A DNA stretch of 64,000 nucleotides from Temnothorax longispinosus (GCF_030848805.1 NC_092360.1:17753023-17817022); one strand, 5' to 3'; numbered from the stretch's first letter, positions 1 through 10,879 are shown. Program-made: numbers and translations. The notes: generated by a model not told the origin, from the letters alone.

Positions 1-299
1 ATTTTCAACGTGCGTCGTAGGAATTTTAATATAAAATTTCCGTATACGTGTAGCAGTGTCCACCTCTGAATTTAAATCCGATGTGTCTTCGGCCTTTTTT
101 GTCTTCAATCTTGCCGTATTATAGTTATCTAAAATTATGCAAATAAATGTTTACATTATAACAAACAGTAGCTATATGCATAAGATATGCATAAGAAAGA
201 AAAGCGACTCACCGTTCGATCCGTCCGTCGTCTCCTGGTGAAGTCCGACAATTCTCGTTCTGTCTCGTGACTGCTTATAATTATATTACTTTGAAACAT

Positions 300-634
300 C
301 GCTTGCTCGTGACACAAATTGTACCAGCTTCTACCGCGTCTGCCTTATCGTGGATCACAACAACCAAAAACGAAAAAGTGCATCATCCGCAGAAGTGCAT
401 TCGGTAGCCAAACATTAACTTCTCATAAATTTTGCGGTGTTCATTGGCTGTGTGTTCCGTATTATACTTTTAACATCGCGGAACTTTTCTTGACGCAGGT
501 TCGATCGACGCCGGACGGCCGGACTGGAACGTTTTGATCTAGAAACGTCATGCAGGCTCCTCAGCAACCTCGGCGAGCTTAGGCTTTTCAGCCTTCCTCT
601 GATATTTTGTACCTTTTTCTGCTACGGTGGACAT
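300..634 (-). pseudogene. Broken copy of virus-like ORF C
   Basis: On the minus strand an ATG at 634 opens a peptide beginning MSTVAEKGTKYQRK. It is the same family as the ORF at 19058-19522, sharing the N-terminal block and a later block EHTANEH(R/K)KIYEKLMFGYR. Here the frame is interrupted by stops and frameshifts between the two blocks, so it is a relic. I do not know the function. In ant genomes I associate this family with virus-like elements that also carry PolB and ORF A/ORF B genes. That association is recollection, but fragments of those genes do occur in this window. Confidence 0.5.
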
Positions 635-664
635 CTTAAATGTCAGATTAGTAGAAAACTATTT

Positions 665-1180
665 CCGAAAAGATAGCCGAAAAGATGGGTAGGGATCGCC
701 CATAGTTTTTTCGTTCACACCTCGGAAATCTAATACTACTCTTCAACGTTTGTTTTCTTTTGAGTCTTTTTTTTGGCCTATCCAAATGGGTGTATTGTAA
801 GGTGACTGAGAAGGTTTTATAATCCCTGCCTCGAGCAGTTTTTTTATCTGTTTATTCATTTCTTCTTTGTGGACTTGTGGACATCTATATTGTCGAGTAT
901 TTATAGGTCGATCATCTGTTGTTGGTATTTGATGTCGCAATACATGAGTTGCTGTTAATTTTTCTTCGGGGATGTGAAATCGATCTTGACTATTACTTAT
1001 GAGTTTCATAACGCTTTTCCTTTCTTCATTATTTAAATGCTTTAGTCGTAGCAATTTCGTAATCTCCGTAAGCCTATCTTTCTTAGGTTCTCCGGATGAT
1101 ACAAAACATTCACGTGAAATAACATGATTAGTTGGTGCTTCTGATATTAGCTGATGTTGAGTATCAGCTGAACCTGACTT
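665..1180 (-). pseudogene. Ty3/gypsy pol fragment: pre-RT linker and first RT motifs
   Basis: The minus strand encodes the acidic linker that precedes gypsy reverse transcriptase. It continues into the N-terminal RT block with the pattern INTRQYRCP, then KKLLEAGIIKPSQSPYNTP. After a frameshift near 745, a VVLDFRGVNEKT block follows, which is the RT motif A approach. The palm with its catalytic aspartates is missing, so the copy is 3'-truncated on its own strand. It lies downstream of the gag fragment at 1509-2040 on the same strand, and protease and much of gag are deleted between them. The class is confident; the lineage is not. Confidence 0.75.
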
Positions 1181-1508
1181 TTTAAATTATATGTGATAAT
1201 GATTGATGTGGTAAATTACGAGTATATTGTAAATTATGAGTATAGTGAGTATATTGTGGATCCACCAAGTGGAACCACCCACTCACTATTAAAACTGCAC
1301 GAGATCCTCGAAAGTTACTATTACTATTACTATTGCTATTGAACACAATATGGTGTTGAATACTGCATATAGTGAATATTTTGAATTTAAATGGAACAAG
1401 GAAACTTTTTCACTCGATTTTTATGCATAGAAGTAGTGTTACACGAATACAAAGTGGTGGTAAAGTTCAAACGGAATCAAAGCAGCATAGCGATTGAGAT
1501 GATCGAGA
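1181..1508. other. Non-coding AT-rich stretch with TATTAC-type repeats
   Basis: This separates the RT and gag fragments of the same gypsy relic. It holds a short run of ACTATT/ATTACT units near 1315-1340 and paralogous AGTATATTGT/TTATGAGTATA phrases near 1210-1255. No coding signal is seen. It probably marks the internal deletion of the element. Confidence 0.4.
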
Positions 1509-2040
1509 TTAAATACAATTTAGATCAATGCACAAATGCTTCGATTTACGTTTGCATCTGAAATTTTCCATTATTTGCTGGAATCGAGCTTGTGCGAATG
1601 CCAAAGTTTTTGAAGACGGTTTACTTTTTCTGTTAATCTCATAAATTTTTTCCATATTAGGATTATATAATTTTACTCTTTTCATGAATTCTTCAATAGT
1701 AACATGAGGGGTATTATCTTTATCAATATCACTTTTTATGGGTATTCCAACTCTTGGAAATATTATTTTTTCCACAGGATTTACGGAGCTCTCACTTTTT
1801 GGCTCTCGTAAACAAAATTCTGTCGTATTAGGTAGTGAGGTTTGGTTACTTCTCTCCTCGTAATCGACGGGAGTAGAATATACCAGAGGAGTCTGGAAAC
1901 TTGCCTCTGCAATTCTAGGATTATTTAAATCTTCTGGAGAGGTTTGGTAACTTCCCCCTCCAAAGATTTGGGAGTTATTTAATATTTCAGAAGAGGTTGT
2001 AACCGGACATAGGGCCTGTGCTGTGCATAATTTATGAAAA
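1509..2040 (-). pseudogene. Gypsy gag-like N-terminal ORF
   Basis: A frame of about 176 codons is open on the minus strand directly after a primer-binding-site-like sequence. The N-terminal part is low complexity with repeated SYQTSPED / SFQTPLVYS phrases. The C-terminal part is basic (KRVKLYNPNMEKIYEINRKS, then KRKSK). Its position between the PBS and the pol fragment, on the same strand, says gag. No capsid major homology region or zinc knuckle is visible, so identity rests mostly on context. No in-frame ATG opens it; the start is probably lost or spliced. Confidence 0.45.
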
Positions 2041-2060
2041 TGTACTTACTCGTACGTAAA

Positions 2061-2071
2061 AACAGGCGCCA
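2061..2071 (-). promoter_or_regulatory. Candidate tRNA primer-binding site
   Basis: On the minus strand this reads TGGCGCCTGTT, matching the usual start of gypsy primer-binding sites. The LTR-like sequence lies on its upstream side (higher coordinates) and the gag-like ORF on its downstream side, as expected for the 5' end of a minus-strand LTR element. Confidence 0.5.
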
Positions 2072-2642
2072 CTTCGTTTTAATTGCGATTACGAAGAACG
2101 CTGATAGGCTTCCTCTTGATCCTCAGCTTCATTGCACTTCCGCTGCGATAATGCGTTGTTGTCGACCACGCCCTTTACGAAGTCGCGCACTAGTATTTTA
2201 GATTCGGAAAGCTTATGCTGGGATTCGGATTAACGAGGGTAATTAACTTGCAATTGTTTTTAAAACAAATAACAAGAATATATTTTGTACTCAAAGTACA
2301 GGATTACAGGGGTAACGCCCCGATTGCATCATCTCGCTTCACTCGCGATTTTCGTATAAGAAACGAAATTTATGTCACGTTCTGTCAAAATTAAGTTAAT
2401 TCGTCCGTATATGAATATTTACAACTATTTATGAATAGTTGGAATATATATGTGTTACAATAATGCATATAAGAATTAGATATGAATTTTCTGTAACATC
2501 TATTAATGCTCGTATAATGGTCTTACTTCTCATTATAGCCTTGCTTCAAACGAGCGAAAAATAAGTTTCTTATTGTTAATTCGTCCGTTTTTGGGTCAAA
2601 ACATTTAAGTAATTTATCCGGGATTTGGACCAGGTTGCGTGA

Positions 2643-2912
2643 TTAATCCAGTCCGAAGAGATATCTAATTTTGTATGTTTTAAAACAAAGGTCAGATTTG
2701 TTAATTAAATTAAAATTTGGAAAATCTACTATTAAATCCAAAGGGGTTAATTTATATGGAATAAAGGTTTGAGTTTTGTTACCTAGAATTTCAGTTTCTA
2801 ATTTCTTTAATTTGAGAAATAATGGAAAAGGATCTTGATTTAGTTGTATAGTTCGTTTAATTTGATATTTAATTCTTTTAAGTTGGAATCTTTTGCCCCC
2901 TTTTCTGGGCAT
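2643..2912 (-). CDS. Small basic ORF in gypsy LTR/leader, copy 1
   Basis: Eighty-nine codons from a true ATG, beginning MPRKGGKRFQLKRIKYQIKR. It aligns with copy 2 at 3374-3586 through the shared pattern K-GG-R-Q-KRIK-QIK, then NQDPFP, then a leucine-rich stretch and a PxFNxINKSD block. Two separately decaying copies that keep the same reading frame suggest it was once translated. No domain is recognised; the basic N-terminus fits RNA binding or a nuclear signal. The ATG follows directly after a repeated-motif array. Confidence 0.4.
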   Translation of the reverse strand: MPRKGGKRFQLKRIKYQIKRTIQLNQDPFPLFLKLKKLETEILGNKTQTFIPYKLTPLDLIVDFPNFNLINKSDLCFKTYKIRYLFGLD

Positions 2913-2933
2913 AAATGAGGGTTTAAAAAAATC

Positions 2934-3060
2934 CTATTGCCACTCTTTGGCAGCGACAGGTAAAGGAAGGAAATCTCCTGTTGCCACACTTTTTGACAGC
3001 GACAAGAATATCAGGAAATTACTGTTGCCACGCTGTTTGGCAGCGACAGTTAAGAGTTGT
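2934..3060. repeat. Array of CCAC..TTTGGCAGCGACA motifs (3 copies)
   Basis: The phrase GCCAC(A/G)CTTTTTG(A/G)CAGCGACA recurs near 2939, 2983 and 3027, spaced about 44 bases. A related array lies at 3612-3845. Both arrays sit just upstream, on the minus strand, of the two copies of the small basic ORF. Confidence 0.65.
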
Positions 3061-3373
3061 GGAATTAAAGATTTTATAGTAAAATTAGTTTCAAGAATTA
3101 AAATTAAAATTACCTTTATTCAGGGAGAATTTTTTACAACTATTGTTTAAGATCTGGTTTAATTGATATGATTTTAATTGTTGTTAAGATTTGTCTTAAA
3201 GATTTGCTGAAGTTAAAGTATACAAGCCAGAATTTTAATATTGTCACGTTCTGTCTGTTGTTCGTCCGTTTTTTGGTCAATGCATTTAAGCAATTTACCA
3301 GGGATTTGGACTAGTTGTGTGAAGGATATTATTATTATTATTGTTATTCGGGACCGAAAATATATCTGAGTTT

Positions 3374-3586
3374 CTAAACTTTATAACGAGGATCACTTTT
3401 GTTTATCTGATTAAAATGAGGATAATCGATGTCAAAGTCGACAGGAATAGGTTTAAATAGAGGTGCGTTTTTTAGTTGTCGCAATTGGTAGAGGAAGGGG
3501 AAAGGATCTTGATTAGAAATGGCTGCTTGTTTAATCTGGAACTTAATCCTTTTGATTTGAGTTTGTCTGCCTCCCTTTTTCGTCAT
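3374..3586 (-). CDS. Small basic ORF in gypsy LTR/leader, copy 2
   Basis: Seventy codons from an ATG, beginning MTKKGGRQTQIKRIKFQIKQ, clearly paralogous to 2643-2912. The shared central block is NQDPFPFL. It lacks a middle insertion present in copy 1 and ends soon after the shared INKSDPR motif. As with copy 1, the ATG follows an array of roughly 20-base motifs. Function unknown. Confidence 0.4.
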   Translation of the reverse strand: MTKKGGRQTQIKRIKFQIKQAAISNQDPFPFLYQLRQLKNAPLFKPIPVDFDIDYPHFNQINKSDPRYKV

Positions 3587-3611
3587 CTAACCCGGATCCT
3601 CGAAAATGAAG

Positions 3612-3845
3612 TTTATAGCTCGCCACACTTTTCGTCAGCGCTCAAAAGCCAATCCGCCACATTCTGCTCGCCACACTCTTCGTCAGTGCTCAGATCGGCA
3701 GCGTAAAGGCCAAATTCACTTTCGGGAATTAATAGTGATTCTAAGGATCAACCCCGTAATCGCCACGCTTTCGGCAACAAAAGTACTTGCTCGCCACACT
3801 TTTCGTCAGCGCTCAGGACCGATCGCCACGCACTTTGTCAGCGAC
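3612..3845. repeat. Array of TCGCCACACTTTTCGTCAGCG motifs (about 5 copies)
   Basis: Near-identical copies occur close to 3618, 3668, 3760, 3791 and 3822, some shortened. The core GCCAC...TTT.GTCAGCG is the same as in the array at 2934-3060. The assembly gap begins 35 bases later, so the array may continue into it. Confidence 0.65.
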
Positions 3846-3879
3846 AACTGCGAGTCGAATCTTAGAAGTGATCGATTAA

Positions 3880-4379
3880 NNNNNNNNNNNNNNNNNNNNN
3901 NNNNNNNNNNNNNNNNNNNNNNNNNNNNNNNNNNNNNNNNNNNNNNNNNNNNNNNNNNNNNNNNNNNNNNNNNNNNNNNNNNNNNNNNNNNNNNNNNNNN
4001 NNNNNNNNNNNNNNNNNNNNNNNNNNNNNNNNNNNNNNNNNNNNNNNNNNNNNNNNNNNNNNNNNNNNNNNNNNNNNNNNNNNNNNNNNNNNNNNNNNNN
4101 NNNNNNNNNNNNNNNNNNNNNNNNNNNNNNNNNNNNNNNNNNNNNNNNNNNNNNNNNNNNNNNNNNNNNNNNNNNNNNNNNNNNNNNNNNNNNNNNNNNN
4201 NNNNNNNNNNNNNNNNNNNNNNNNNNNNNNNNNNNNNNNNNNNNNNNNNNNNNNNNNNNNNNNNNNNNNNNNNNNNNNNNNNNNNNNNNNNNNNNNNNNN
4301 NNNNNNNNNNNNNNNNNNNNNNNNNNNNNNNNNNNNNNNNNNNNNNNNNNNNNNNNNNNNNNNNNNNNNNNNNNNNNNN
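3880..4379. other. Assembly gap, 500 N
   Basis: Exactly 500 undetermined bases, the usual placeholder size for a scaffold join. Open frames that run through it are artefacts. Confidence 0.98.
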
Positions 4380-4470
4380 GAATTTAACACGAGATGAGAT
4401 TCCAGATTTCGAGCTTATTCTTTTTCAAACTTATCTTACCTTTATTCTTAAAATTTTATACAAGTAAGTT

Positions 4471-5356
4471 AAGGTCGAGTGTCAATACCGCGATTTTTGA
4501 CGCTCAAGCCGCGCGATTGCAGCCGCGCGTCTTTGATTAATGTCTGCTTTGCATGTAATACAATGGAACTATTGCCAATCCCGCGTTTTTAGTCGTACGA
4601 CTCTAGCGATTGTGGCGACGCGATTCAGAATCGCGCGACTCAGCACTTAACTGCTCCTGGAGCAGTCTAGCCGCGCGGCTCAGTTCACTTAATTGTATTT
4701 GGAGCAGTTTAGTCGCTAATATTTTGACAAGTTCTACTTTTTAATTAAATTAACGTTCCACAACATGAATGATTTTATGCTGTGTGAATTGTGAACAACT
4801 ATAAATGGTTATATGACCCACAAGATAAAAATTATAAAATTTTTTGAAATTTGTCTGTCTCTCTAGCAATAAGCAAATCATTTGGAGCACTCCTATAGCT
4901 TTCACAAAATAATAATAATATAATTTCTTCCTCTTCTTCTTCTTTAATAGCAAGAAGAATCATTAAAGTTTTTTCCTTCATGTTTCATCGAAGACTGCAC
5001 ACAGAAAAATAATCATTCTATAATGACTTTATTGTAGATTTGCAGATTAAGTATTTCAAGTATTTGATAAGGTTATGTATCCGAAAATCTACCATAAAAA
5101 GTCGTTGTAAGTATTACATTCACTCAAAACAAGATTCTGGCTTTTTAAAGACTTGTGTCAAGATATTTGAAAACTATTAGTAAGAAAATATTCTTCGTTA
5201 TAAGAAAACTTACTTAAAAAAAAATAAAATATTCCTTTCCTTAGCTGTAGAATAATTATTTTTTTTTGTGAAATCGCGCGACTCTCATCGCGCTTTTGAC
5301 AACAGTATGCAATCGCGCGGCTTGAGCGTCAAAAATCGCGGTATTGACACTCAACC
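4471..5356. mobile_element. Non-autonomous DNA element with about 45-base terminal inverted repeats
   Basis: The left end reads GTCGAGTGTCAATACCGCGA and continues through TTTTTGACGCTCAAGCCGCG. The right end (about 5311-5356) is the inverse complement with very few differences. The interior carries GCGCG-rich inverted phrases near both ends and an AT-rich centre without a credible transposase. It interrupts the LTR-like sequence that has a TATA box at 5571-5580. Superfamily not determined; the target duplication is unclear. Confidence 0.75.
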
Positions 5357-6430
5357 TTTATGCGTGAGGCGCGGTCTTAAAATACGGAGACTAAGTCCCA
5401 AGATCGAGCGTGAATGCTCGGATTTAGAAGTACAGTCAAATGTAAGAACTGACTGTTTGGAATTGAGTAAAATTTAGGAATGGCTGAGCAATTGAAATGC
5501 TAGAGTCGAAGGAATATGTATAAGGAATCAAAACTCGGAACTATTTGACATTTTGCGGCGTTTTTCCGCCCTATTTATACCCAAAAATGACCAGAATCTC
5601 CCGCGCAAGATTTCCGCCATTTCTACGCGTCTTAAGGGAGGAGGTTTTCTAGAAGCTTCTAGAACATTCTAGAAGCGTAGTTTTGGGCCCCATCTGGCCC
5701 GCAGCCCTCCCAAGGGTCGTCCGATAAGATAAACATTTACAGGAAACTGAGTGTTCGCTCGGAACTTCGAGGCTAGCGTGCGTCGTCTAAACGTTCGAAT
5801 TTTCAACGTGTCGTCCGAAATTTAGTATAAAAGTTTCGTACGTAACACCTTTCCCCTTAAGTCATACGTGGTACGTTATGTTGCCACGTATGAATTACTA
5901 TAAAATAGAATAATGTACTTATGCTATCTTTTTTCTTTGTATCACTTGCATTAATATCACTTATTTCTATTATCTTATATTACAGTAGATTGTGGTGAGG
6001 CGTAGATATATGGAGTAAGTGATGGTGTAAAAGAAGTTTGAATTTGTGTATAACAATGCAATAATAATATATAAAAAGAAAGAGAGAAAGAAAGAGTTTA
6101 TAAGGCAACTAATATTGTTCGCTTATGTTGTATAACGTGCCGCAGTTTATTAGGTATCGGTTCGAGAATTAGGCTTATTTTATCCTTATATATTCAGAAG
6201 AAGCGTGGTGGATTCGTGTATAAGTACAATATATTTGACTAAATAATGATACAGAAGAAATAATATAAAAATTTGAAAAAAAAAATTACTGTGTGGAATA
6301 AAAAAAATTTTATATGAAAAGAAAAAAAAATTATATATATGAAAGTACAAACTAAACACACAAAAAAAAAAATTAAAAAAAAATTATTAACTAATTAAGT
6401 CCACTTTATCATTTTTTTCTTTTTTTATTT
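5357..6430. other. LTR-like upstream region then A/T low complexity
   Basis: 5357-5850 is GC-richer and includes a minus-strand TATA box. It ends in a phrase (ATTTTCAACGTG...TATAAAA.TTTCGTA) weakly matching bases 1-50, probably the same LTR family. 5870-6430 is AT-rich with poly-A and AAAG runs and shows no coding signal. Confidence 0.4.
5571..5580 (-). promoter_or_regulatory. TATA box of the gypsy-like LTR
   Basis: The minus strand reads GTATAAATAG, a near-perfect TATA box, followed downstream by a GC-rich segment. It would drive transcription toward the motif arrays and small basic ORFs. No start-site evidence beyond the motif. Confidence 0.45.
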
Positions 6431-6647
6431 TGTGTTGCCTGTGCCGCTTCGTGCCTTGTTATTCACAGTGAGCGGGAGCACCATGCCCTCGACCAGCTAT
6501 TATAATTTGCCACTCGGCCAAAAATCTAGCGCGCCCCCTCGCTTCAGCTGGGGGATCGGCGAGGGGTCGCTCTCGGCCTTCATGTGGAACTTCTTGAGGA
6601 GGTCCTTCGAATTCCTCGAACATGGCTTGATTTTGGCCTGAAAGTGC

Positions 6648-7088
6648 CTAATCCCGCGATGTTGCTCCTAGGAGCATGCTTCGGTCAGCTTGGCTGAGAG
6701 GTGGGCCCGGCCGTCGAATGCTCCGCAGGTGGTCCAAAAATTTCGCGCGTCCCTTCGCAGCCGGAGGGACATCGCGATTTTGATCGTTGTCTGGGTGGTT
6801 GGCGAGGGGTTGTCTTTGATCTCCGTGAGGAATCTCTTGAGGCTCCTCAAAAATGGCTGGCTCAAACATGTCCAGATATTCGCATTCAGGTGTGAGCCGA
6901 CTAATTGTAAGTCTTATTCGTTCGGCTCGATTGCGGTGTTCGTTTCTTCTGGCAGCTAGCTCTAGTGCTCTCAAGAGCGGGATTTGTGTTCGATTCGGTC
7001 CGGGGTGAACTTGCGAGTGTTTCTCGCCAAATTCGAACGCTAGATCTGGTAGTCTCGACTGGCTGGGCATTTTCGAAATGACGAGCAC
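6648..7088 (-). CDS. Accessory ORF downstream of the envelope-like gene
   Basis: A 146-codon frame, highly charged and arginine/proline rich, with the pattern LELAARRNEHRNRAERIRLT and a C-terminal proline/glutamine-rich half. It follows the envelope-like ORF on the same strand, where a BEL/Pao or errantivirus-type element may have an accessory gene or its 3' LTR. No known domain is recognised. Overlapping frames on both strands are shadows of it. Its composition (high GC, long open frame) differs from the AT-rich flanks. Confidence 0.45.
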   Translation of the reverse strand: MLVISKMPSQSRLPDLAFEFGEKHSQVHPGPNRTQIPLLRALELAARRNEHRNRAERIRLTISRLTPECEYLDMFEPAIFEEPQEIPHGDQRQPLANHPDNDQNRDVPPAAKGRAKFLDHLRSIRRPGPPLSQADRSMLLGATSRD

Positions 7089-7555
7089 TGAAGCGGAAAA
7101 TGATCTTATAAATAAACTTACTCGAATGTATATGCGGTATGATTATTTTGCTTAATGTTACCTTGTTTTTCTGTGTGAATGACTTGTGCGTTCTTCGAGA
7201 ATCAAGATAGTACTGGCTAACGCTCGAGTTTTCAGTTTTACATTTGTTCTTAAACTTAGCTAATATAGTTTTTGTATGTTTGACATGCGGATTTTTATTA
7301 CCTTCAGTTTTTTTGGAGAAAAGGAAAAGAGAGAGAAAAAAAAGAAAAAAAAATTGTTATAATTCGTGGATATACATGTTGTGAGCTTCGTTGCGGATAC
7401 TGGATTTCGTCACATTTTCCACATTGCCTTGCATAGCAATATGGTACGAAGGAGATCGTAAGAGTTGAGTGTGTGTATGTGCGTGTTCGTGTGCGTGTTC
7501 AGCTGCCGTTTTTTCTTGTTTTTCTTGTTCGATCAGGAGCAGGGGTGCTCCTTCC
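7089..7555. other. Non-coding spacer with GTGTGT-type simple repeat
   Basis: This contains A-rich runs near 7320-7350 and a GTGTGTGTATGTGCGTG stretch near 7467-7500. It lies between two ORFs of the same minus-strand retroelement relic and may be part of a 3' untranslated region or LTR. Confidence 0.35.
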
Positions 7556-8238
7556 CTATTTTTTGTCATCCTTCGGCGTCCCTCGCGCTAGATGCAGTAG
7601 TAAATTGGTCACCGAGTCCCACAGTGCTTCGACTAGATGTATTGACCATCCGTATACAGTGTGCAGTGCGTAACCGTGTATGATAGTGTCGATTATCAGC
7701 TTTGCCATCCTTGCAAAAAAGTACATTCCGATTAATCCTGCGGTTGCATTGCCAAAAATTAAGAACGCTCCCCAGATTTTTCTCCAGGCGTTCTCTGTGA
7801 TTTTCTGCAAGGAGTCCTCATCCAAGAGGTAAGAGAGTGACATCCCTTGCGTTATAGTCGGTTCCCCCATTACGCCTCGTGCTACGGTGTTTAGTATTCC
7901 GATTTTTCGGCGGGAAACATTATATGATCCCTTAGTTTTTCGAGATCTTGATTGGTGTAAATGCCGCTGGCTGCCAAGGATCCTGGGTCGCTGTAATGCC
8001 AGGTAGGCTTGGTCATCGGTTCCATTATTACAGGTGCTTTGCTGTACTCCACGTTCAGTGTAATGCGGTACCACCCGTCGTTTAGCTGGGACATTGTAGG
8101 AAGTATCCTAGTGCACGAGATTTGCATTCCTGTTCTAAAAAGTATATGCGTTCGAGGCGTCAAGAAATATGTTTCGTTTCCCTTCGATACTGGCAATTGT
8201 TGATAACATTCCCGAGTTTGGCGTATTTTTACTTCCAC
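7556..8238 (-). pseudogene. Envelope-glycoprotein-like relic of an endogenous retroelement
   Basis: Two minus-strand frames offset by a frameshift near 7900 together read like the C-terminal half of a membrane glycoprotein. The first has a tryptophan/serine-rich ectodomain segment with cysteines. The second has one long hydrophobic segment (rich in F, G, I) followed by a basic, histidine-containing tail. The arrangement resembles the chuvirus-like glycoproteins that some insect BEL/Pao elements carry; that is my recollection, not a search result. The N-terminal half is absent: sequence identity to the element stops before 8290 and a LINE begins at 8430. Non-functional as it stands. Confidence 0.55.
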
Positions 8239-8239
8239 T

Positions 8240-8429
8240 GGGGTGCATTTCGTTATAAACAGATGTCATTTGTTTTTTTTATTCAGATAAAAAAGGGACC
8301 ATGGGGAGAGCCCATATGGTCTACATAAGACGGAGCTGGTTGTGTCACAACTACGTAACTTAAGGCCGTTTACATGAACGTCTCAATAGAGACGTTCCAA
8401 TCGCAATTAAAGTTTATTTGTAACTAAAA
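8240..8429. other. Junction between the envelope relic and the LINE
   Basis: No ORF is seen. A GAACGTCTCAATAGAGACGTTCC palindrome core lies near 8374-8396 (arms GAACGTCT/AGACGTTC). Confidence 0.35.
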
Positions 8430-10740
8430 CTACGGAGTGTAATAAAATAAGTATTTAACATGGGGATGTCGCCCTTGGGAGGATGAGACATCTACGCATT
8501 TGCGCGCAAAGCCCCTAATCGCCCTCATCTGAATCTTGTCCAATTTTGTGGACAAGTTCCTAGAAACAGAGTCCACCAGAAATCCCGCGTATTCCAGTCT
8601 AGAGCGGACCAAAGCTCTATATACTCTTCTTAGCACATATGGATCGGAACCCTACTACTTCCTACCTAAACATTTAAGAGTTCTAATTGAATTGGCACAC
8701 TTTTTTTCTAACTTTAACATGTGAAGTTTCCAATTTAGATTCTTATGAAAGGTGACTCTTAAAAAGGATATTGCATCAGAAGGGTGAATTGTTATACCAG
8801 AAACATTCAGAGTAGTTTTACTTTTCATTCTAGTCTTATTAAAAATGCAAAATTGAGTCTTCAACGGAGATAATACCAATCCGATTTCCTTCAGTCCCCT
8901 GTCAATATGTATGATGGCGTGTTCCAGATTTTTGACACCGGCTGTCTTTGACAGGGAGGATGAGTAAAGACAAATATCGTCCGCGTATTGAAGAATGTGC
9001 ACGTCATTCTGAACAAAATTTTCTATATGACTTACATATATAGTATATAATATCGGGCTCATAACGCTGCCCTGCGGGAGATCCCGATAAGCGAATCTCT
9101 TTTCATCCACCTCATGGAAACTACATGAAACCTTCCTAAAAGAAATAGAGTTGAAAATAAATGTTTTAATAAGAGGAGGAAGGCCAAGAGAAGCCAATTT
9201 ATCAACAAGGACATCCGGGAGAACTGAATCATAAGCTGATTTTACTACTAAGACAAGATAATCCCTCCATTCTTCAAGATAAATACCTCCCTTAAACAAG
9301 AGATTATAAATTTTGAGAAGAAAAGATCTGCCTAAAGGGAAGAACTTCTTAATGACCCTGTAATCAATACCATCCAGCCCAGGGCTAGACCCGATGTTTA
9401 CCGATCCCAAAGCCCAATCGAGTTCTTCAGGAAGAAAAGGTAAGTCAAGGAAGAGATCAGTGCCCGAAGTAAGAGAAGAGGTAGGAAGGGGCGAAGGAGC
9501 CCAAGGAGGGAAGAGGTTATCAATTTGATTACGGACGCTCTCGATTTTTTCCGCTGGAACAGCTCTACCCGTTTCAGTCCGGTTCCATCTAGAATCAAAT
9601 CTTTTCATGGTGTCTCAAACTATTTTGGGATTCGTGTCCCTTTTATGAGATTCCGCAAATTTCTTAAATCCTTCAAGTTTAATCCTTTTTAATCCCTTCC
9701 TTGTTTCATTGCATTGACTTCTATAAGATTCATAGTCTGTAGCCTCTCCTGTACTCAGAAAGGTTTGTAATTTCTCTCTTCTTGCGGATACGAGCAGCAT
9801 CGCACTCCTCAGACCACCAAATACATGGAGGGTGAGGGGGAGAGGGAGGAGGGTTCCGTGGATCTCCCGGGGAAACCTCCACCAAAGCCTTTTCAATGAT
9901 CGCCAGAAACGACGAATATAATACTGTAGGAATAGATTGCCCCGATGACATTAAGAGTCTAAGATCCCTGTCCACAACTGAACTAAATAGTTTCCAATCC
10001 GTGTACTTATTATATAGCCTAATCCGCTTTTGGGGGGGAGAGAGAGGAACCTTTGATCACCGAAGACGTAATCAAAATTGGAAAATGATCCGAATCCCAG
10101 GCATCATTCAAGGTCTGACCCCTAAATTTAGAAGCGATGGAAGCATGACAAAACGCCAAATCTATGATTGAGGGGCCGCACGAGGTATTACCCAAAAAGG
10201 ATGAAGCACCATCACTTATAAGAACAAGCTCTGTATCCTCAATTGCCGACGACAATGATCTACCCGATTGGCAGAGGAAAGAGGATCCTCACGCCGGATT
10301 GTGAGAGTTAAAGTCACTACATATACATTTATTAGTATTATTTCCAACACCATTAAGGTCATCAAATTGAGTCAAAAATCTTAACCATTCGTTTTCTGAA
10401 ATTTGGCCACTCTGTGGAGGCCTATAACAAGACACAAGAAAAAGACTCATATCCGAAAAAAAATCTCGATCGCACAGGCCTCCACTTTACCCGCACAGTC
10501 CTCTGCAACGGAGACCTCTCTATATTTAAGAGAACAACTAACCAAGATAGCCACCTCTCCGCCTCTGCCATTAATCCTGTCTCGCCTCTCCGTAACAAAT
10601 CCCTTTATTAGAAAGTCAAATTGCGGTTTAAGCCACGTCTCCGAGATCGCGGCACAGTCGAAATATGTACTCTGCTTTTCCAGGTCTTGATATCGTTATA
10701 AAATAGAGTGTGCGTTCCAATGCACGAGTCTAAATTTATC
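8430..10740 (-). pseudogene. LINE ORF2: endonuclease and reverse transcriptase, broken
   Basis: Endonuclease remnants near 10019-10255 show the conserved tail: S-x-IDLAF, then W-x-SDHFPI. The RT palm is in the 8655-9608 frame with SSPGLDGIDY, PQGSVMSPILY and the catalytic YADDICLYSSS. The thumb region LRRVYRALVRSRLEYAGF continues at 8430-8636 in another frame. Between EEWRDYLVLVV and KSAYDSV the usual PISLL...QFGFR segment is missing, an in-frame internal deletion. Several frameshifts separate the segments. It would copy LINE RNA by target-primed reverse transcription if intact; it is not. Confidence 0.8.
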
Positions 10741-10879
10741 CATCTGCTTATTAGGCATAATGAAAGATACAAGTGAACGAAATAAGATGAATAGACCCTT
10801 AAAAATAAAAATATAAATATATATATGTTAGATAACTTATGTTAGGAATATATATTAGTAAAATGACGCTTTAAACTCC

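Larger units (their letters stand above)
2072..3240 (-). repeat. LTR/leader unit 1 of a gypsy relic
   Basis: This region is paralogous to 3240-3870: both contain the phrase TCACGTTCTGTC, then ATTCGTCCGTTTTT, then GGGATTTGGAC, followed by a small minus-strand basic ORF and an upstream motif array. Its low-coordinate end abuts the primer-binding site, so I read it as the LTR or LTR plus leader of the minus-strand element. LTR boundaries (TG...CA) were not resolved. Confidence 0.4.

Noticed and set aside
3606..4397. Long open frames across 3606-4397 on both strands
   Set aside because: They are open only because they traverse the 500-N gap.
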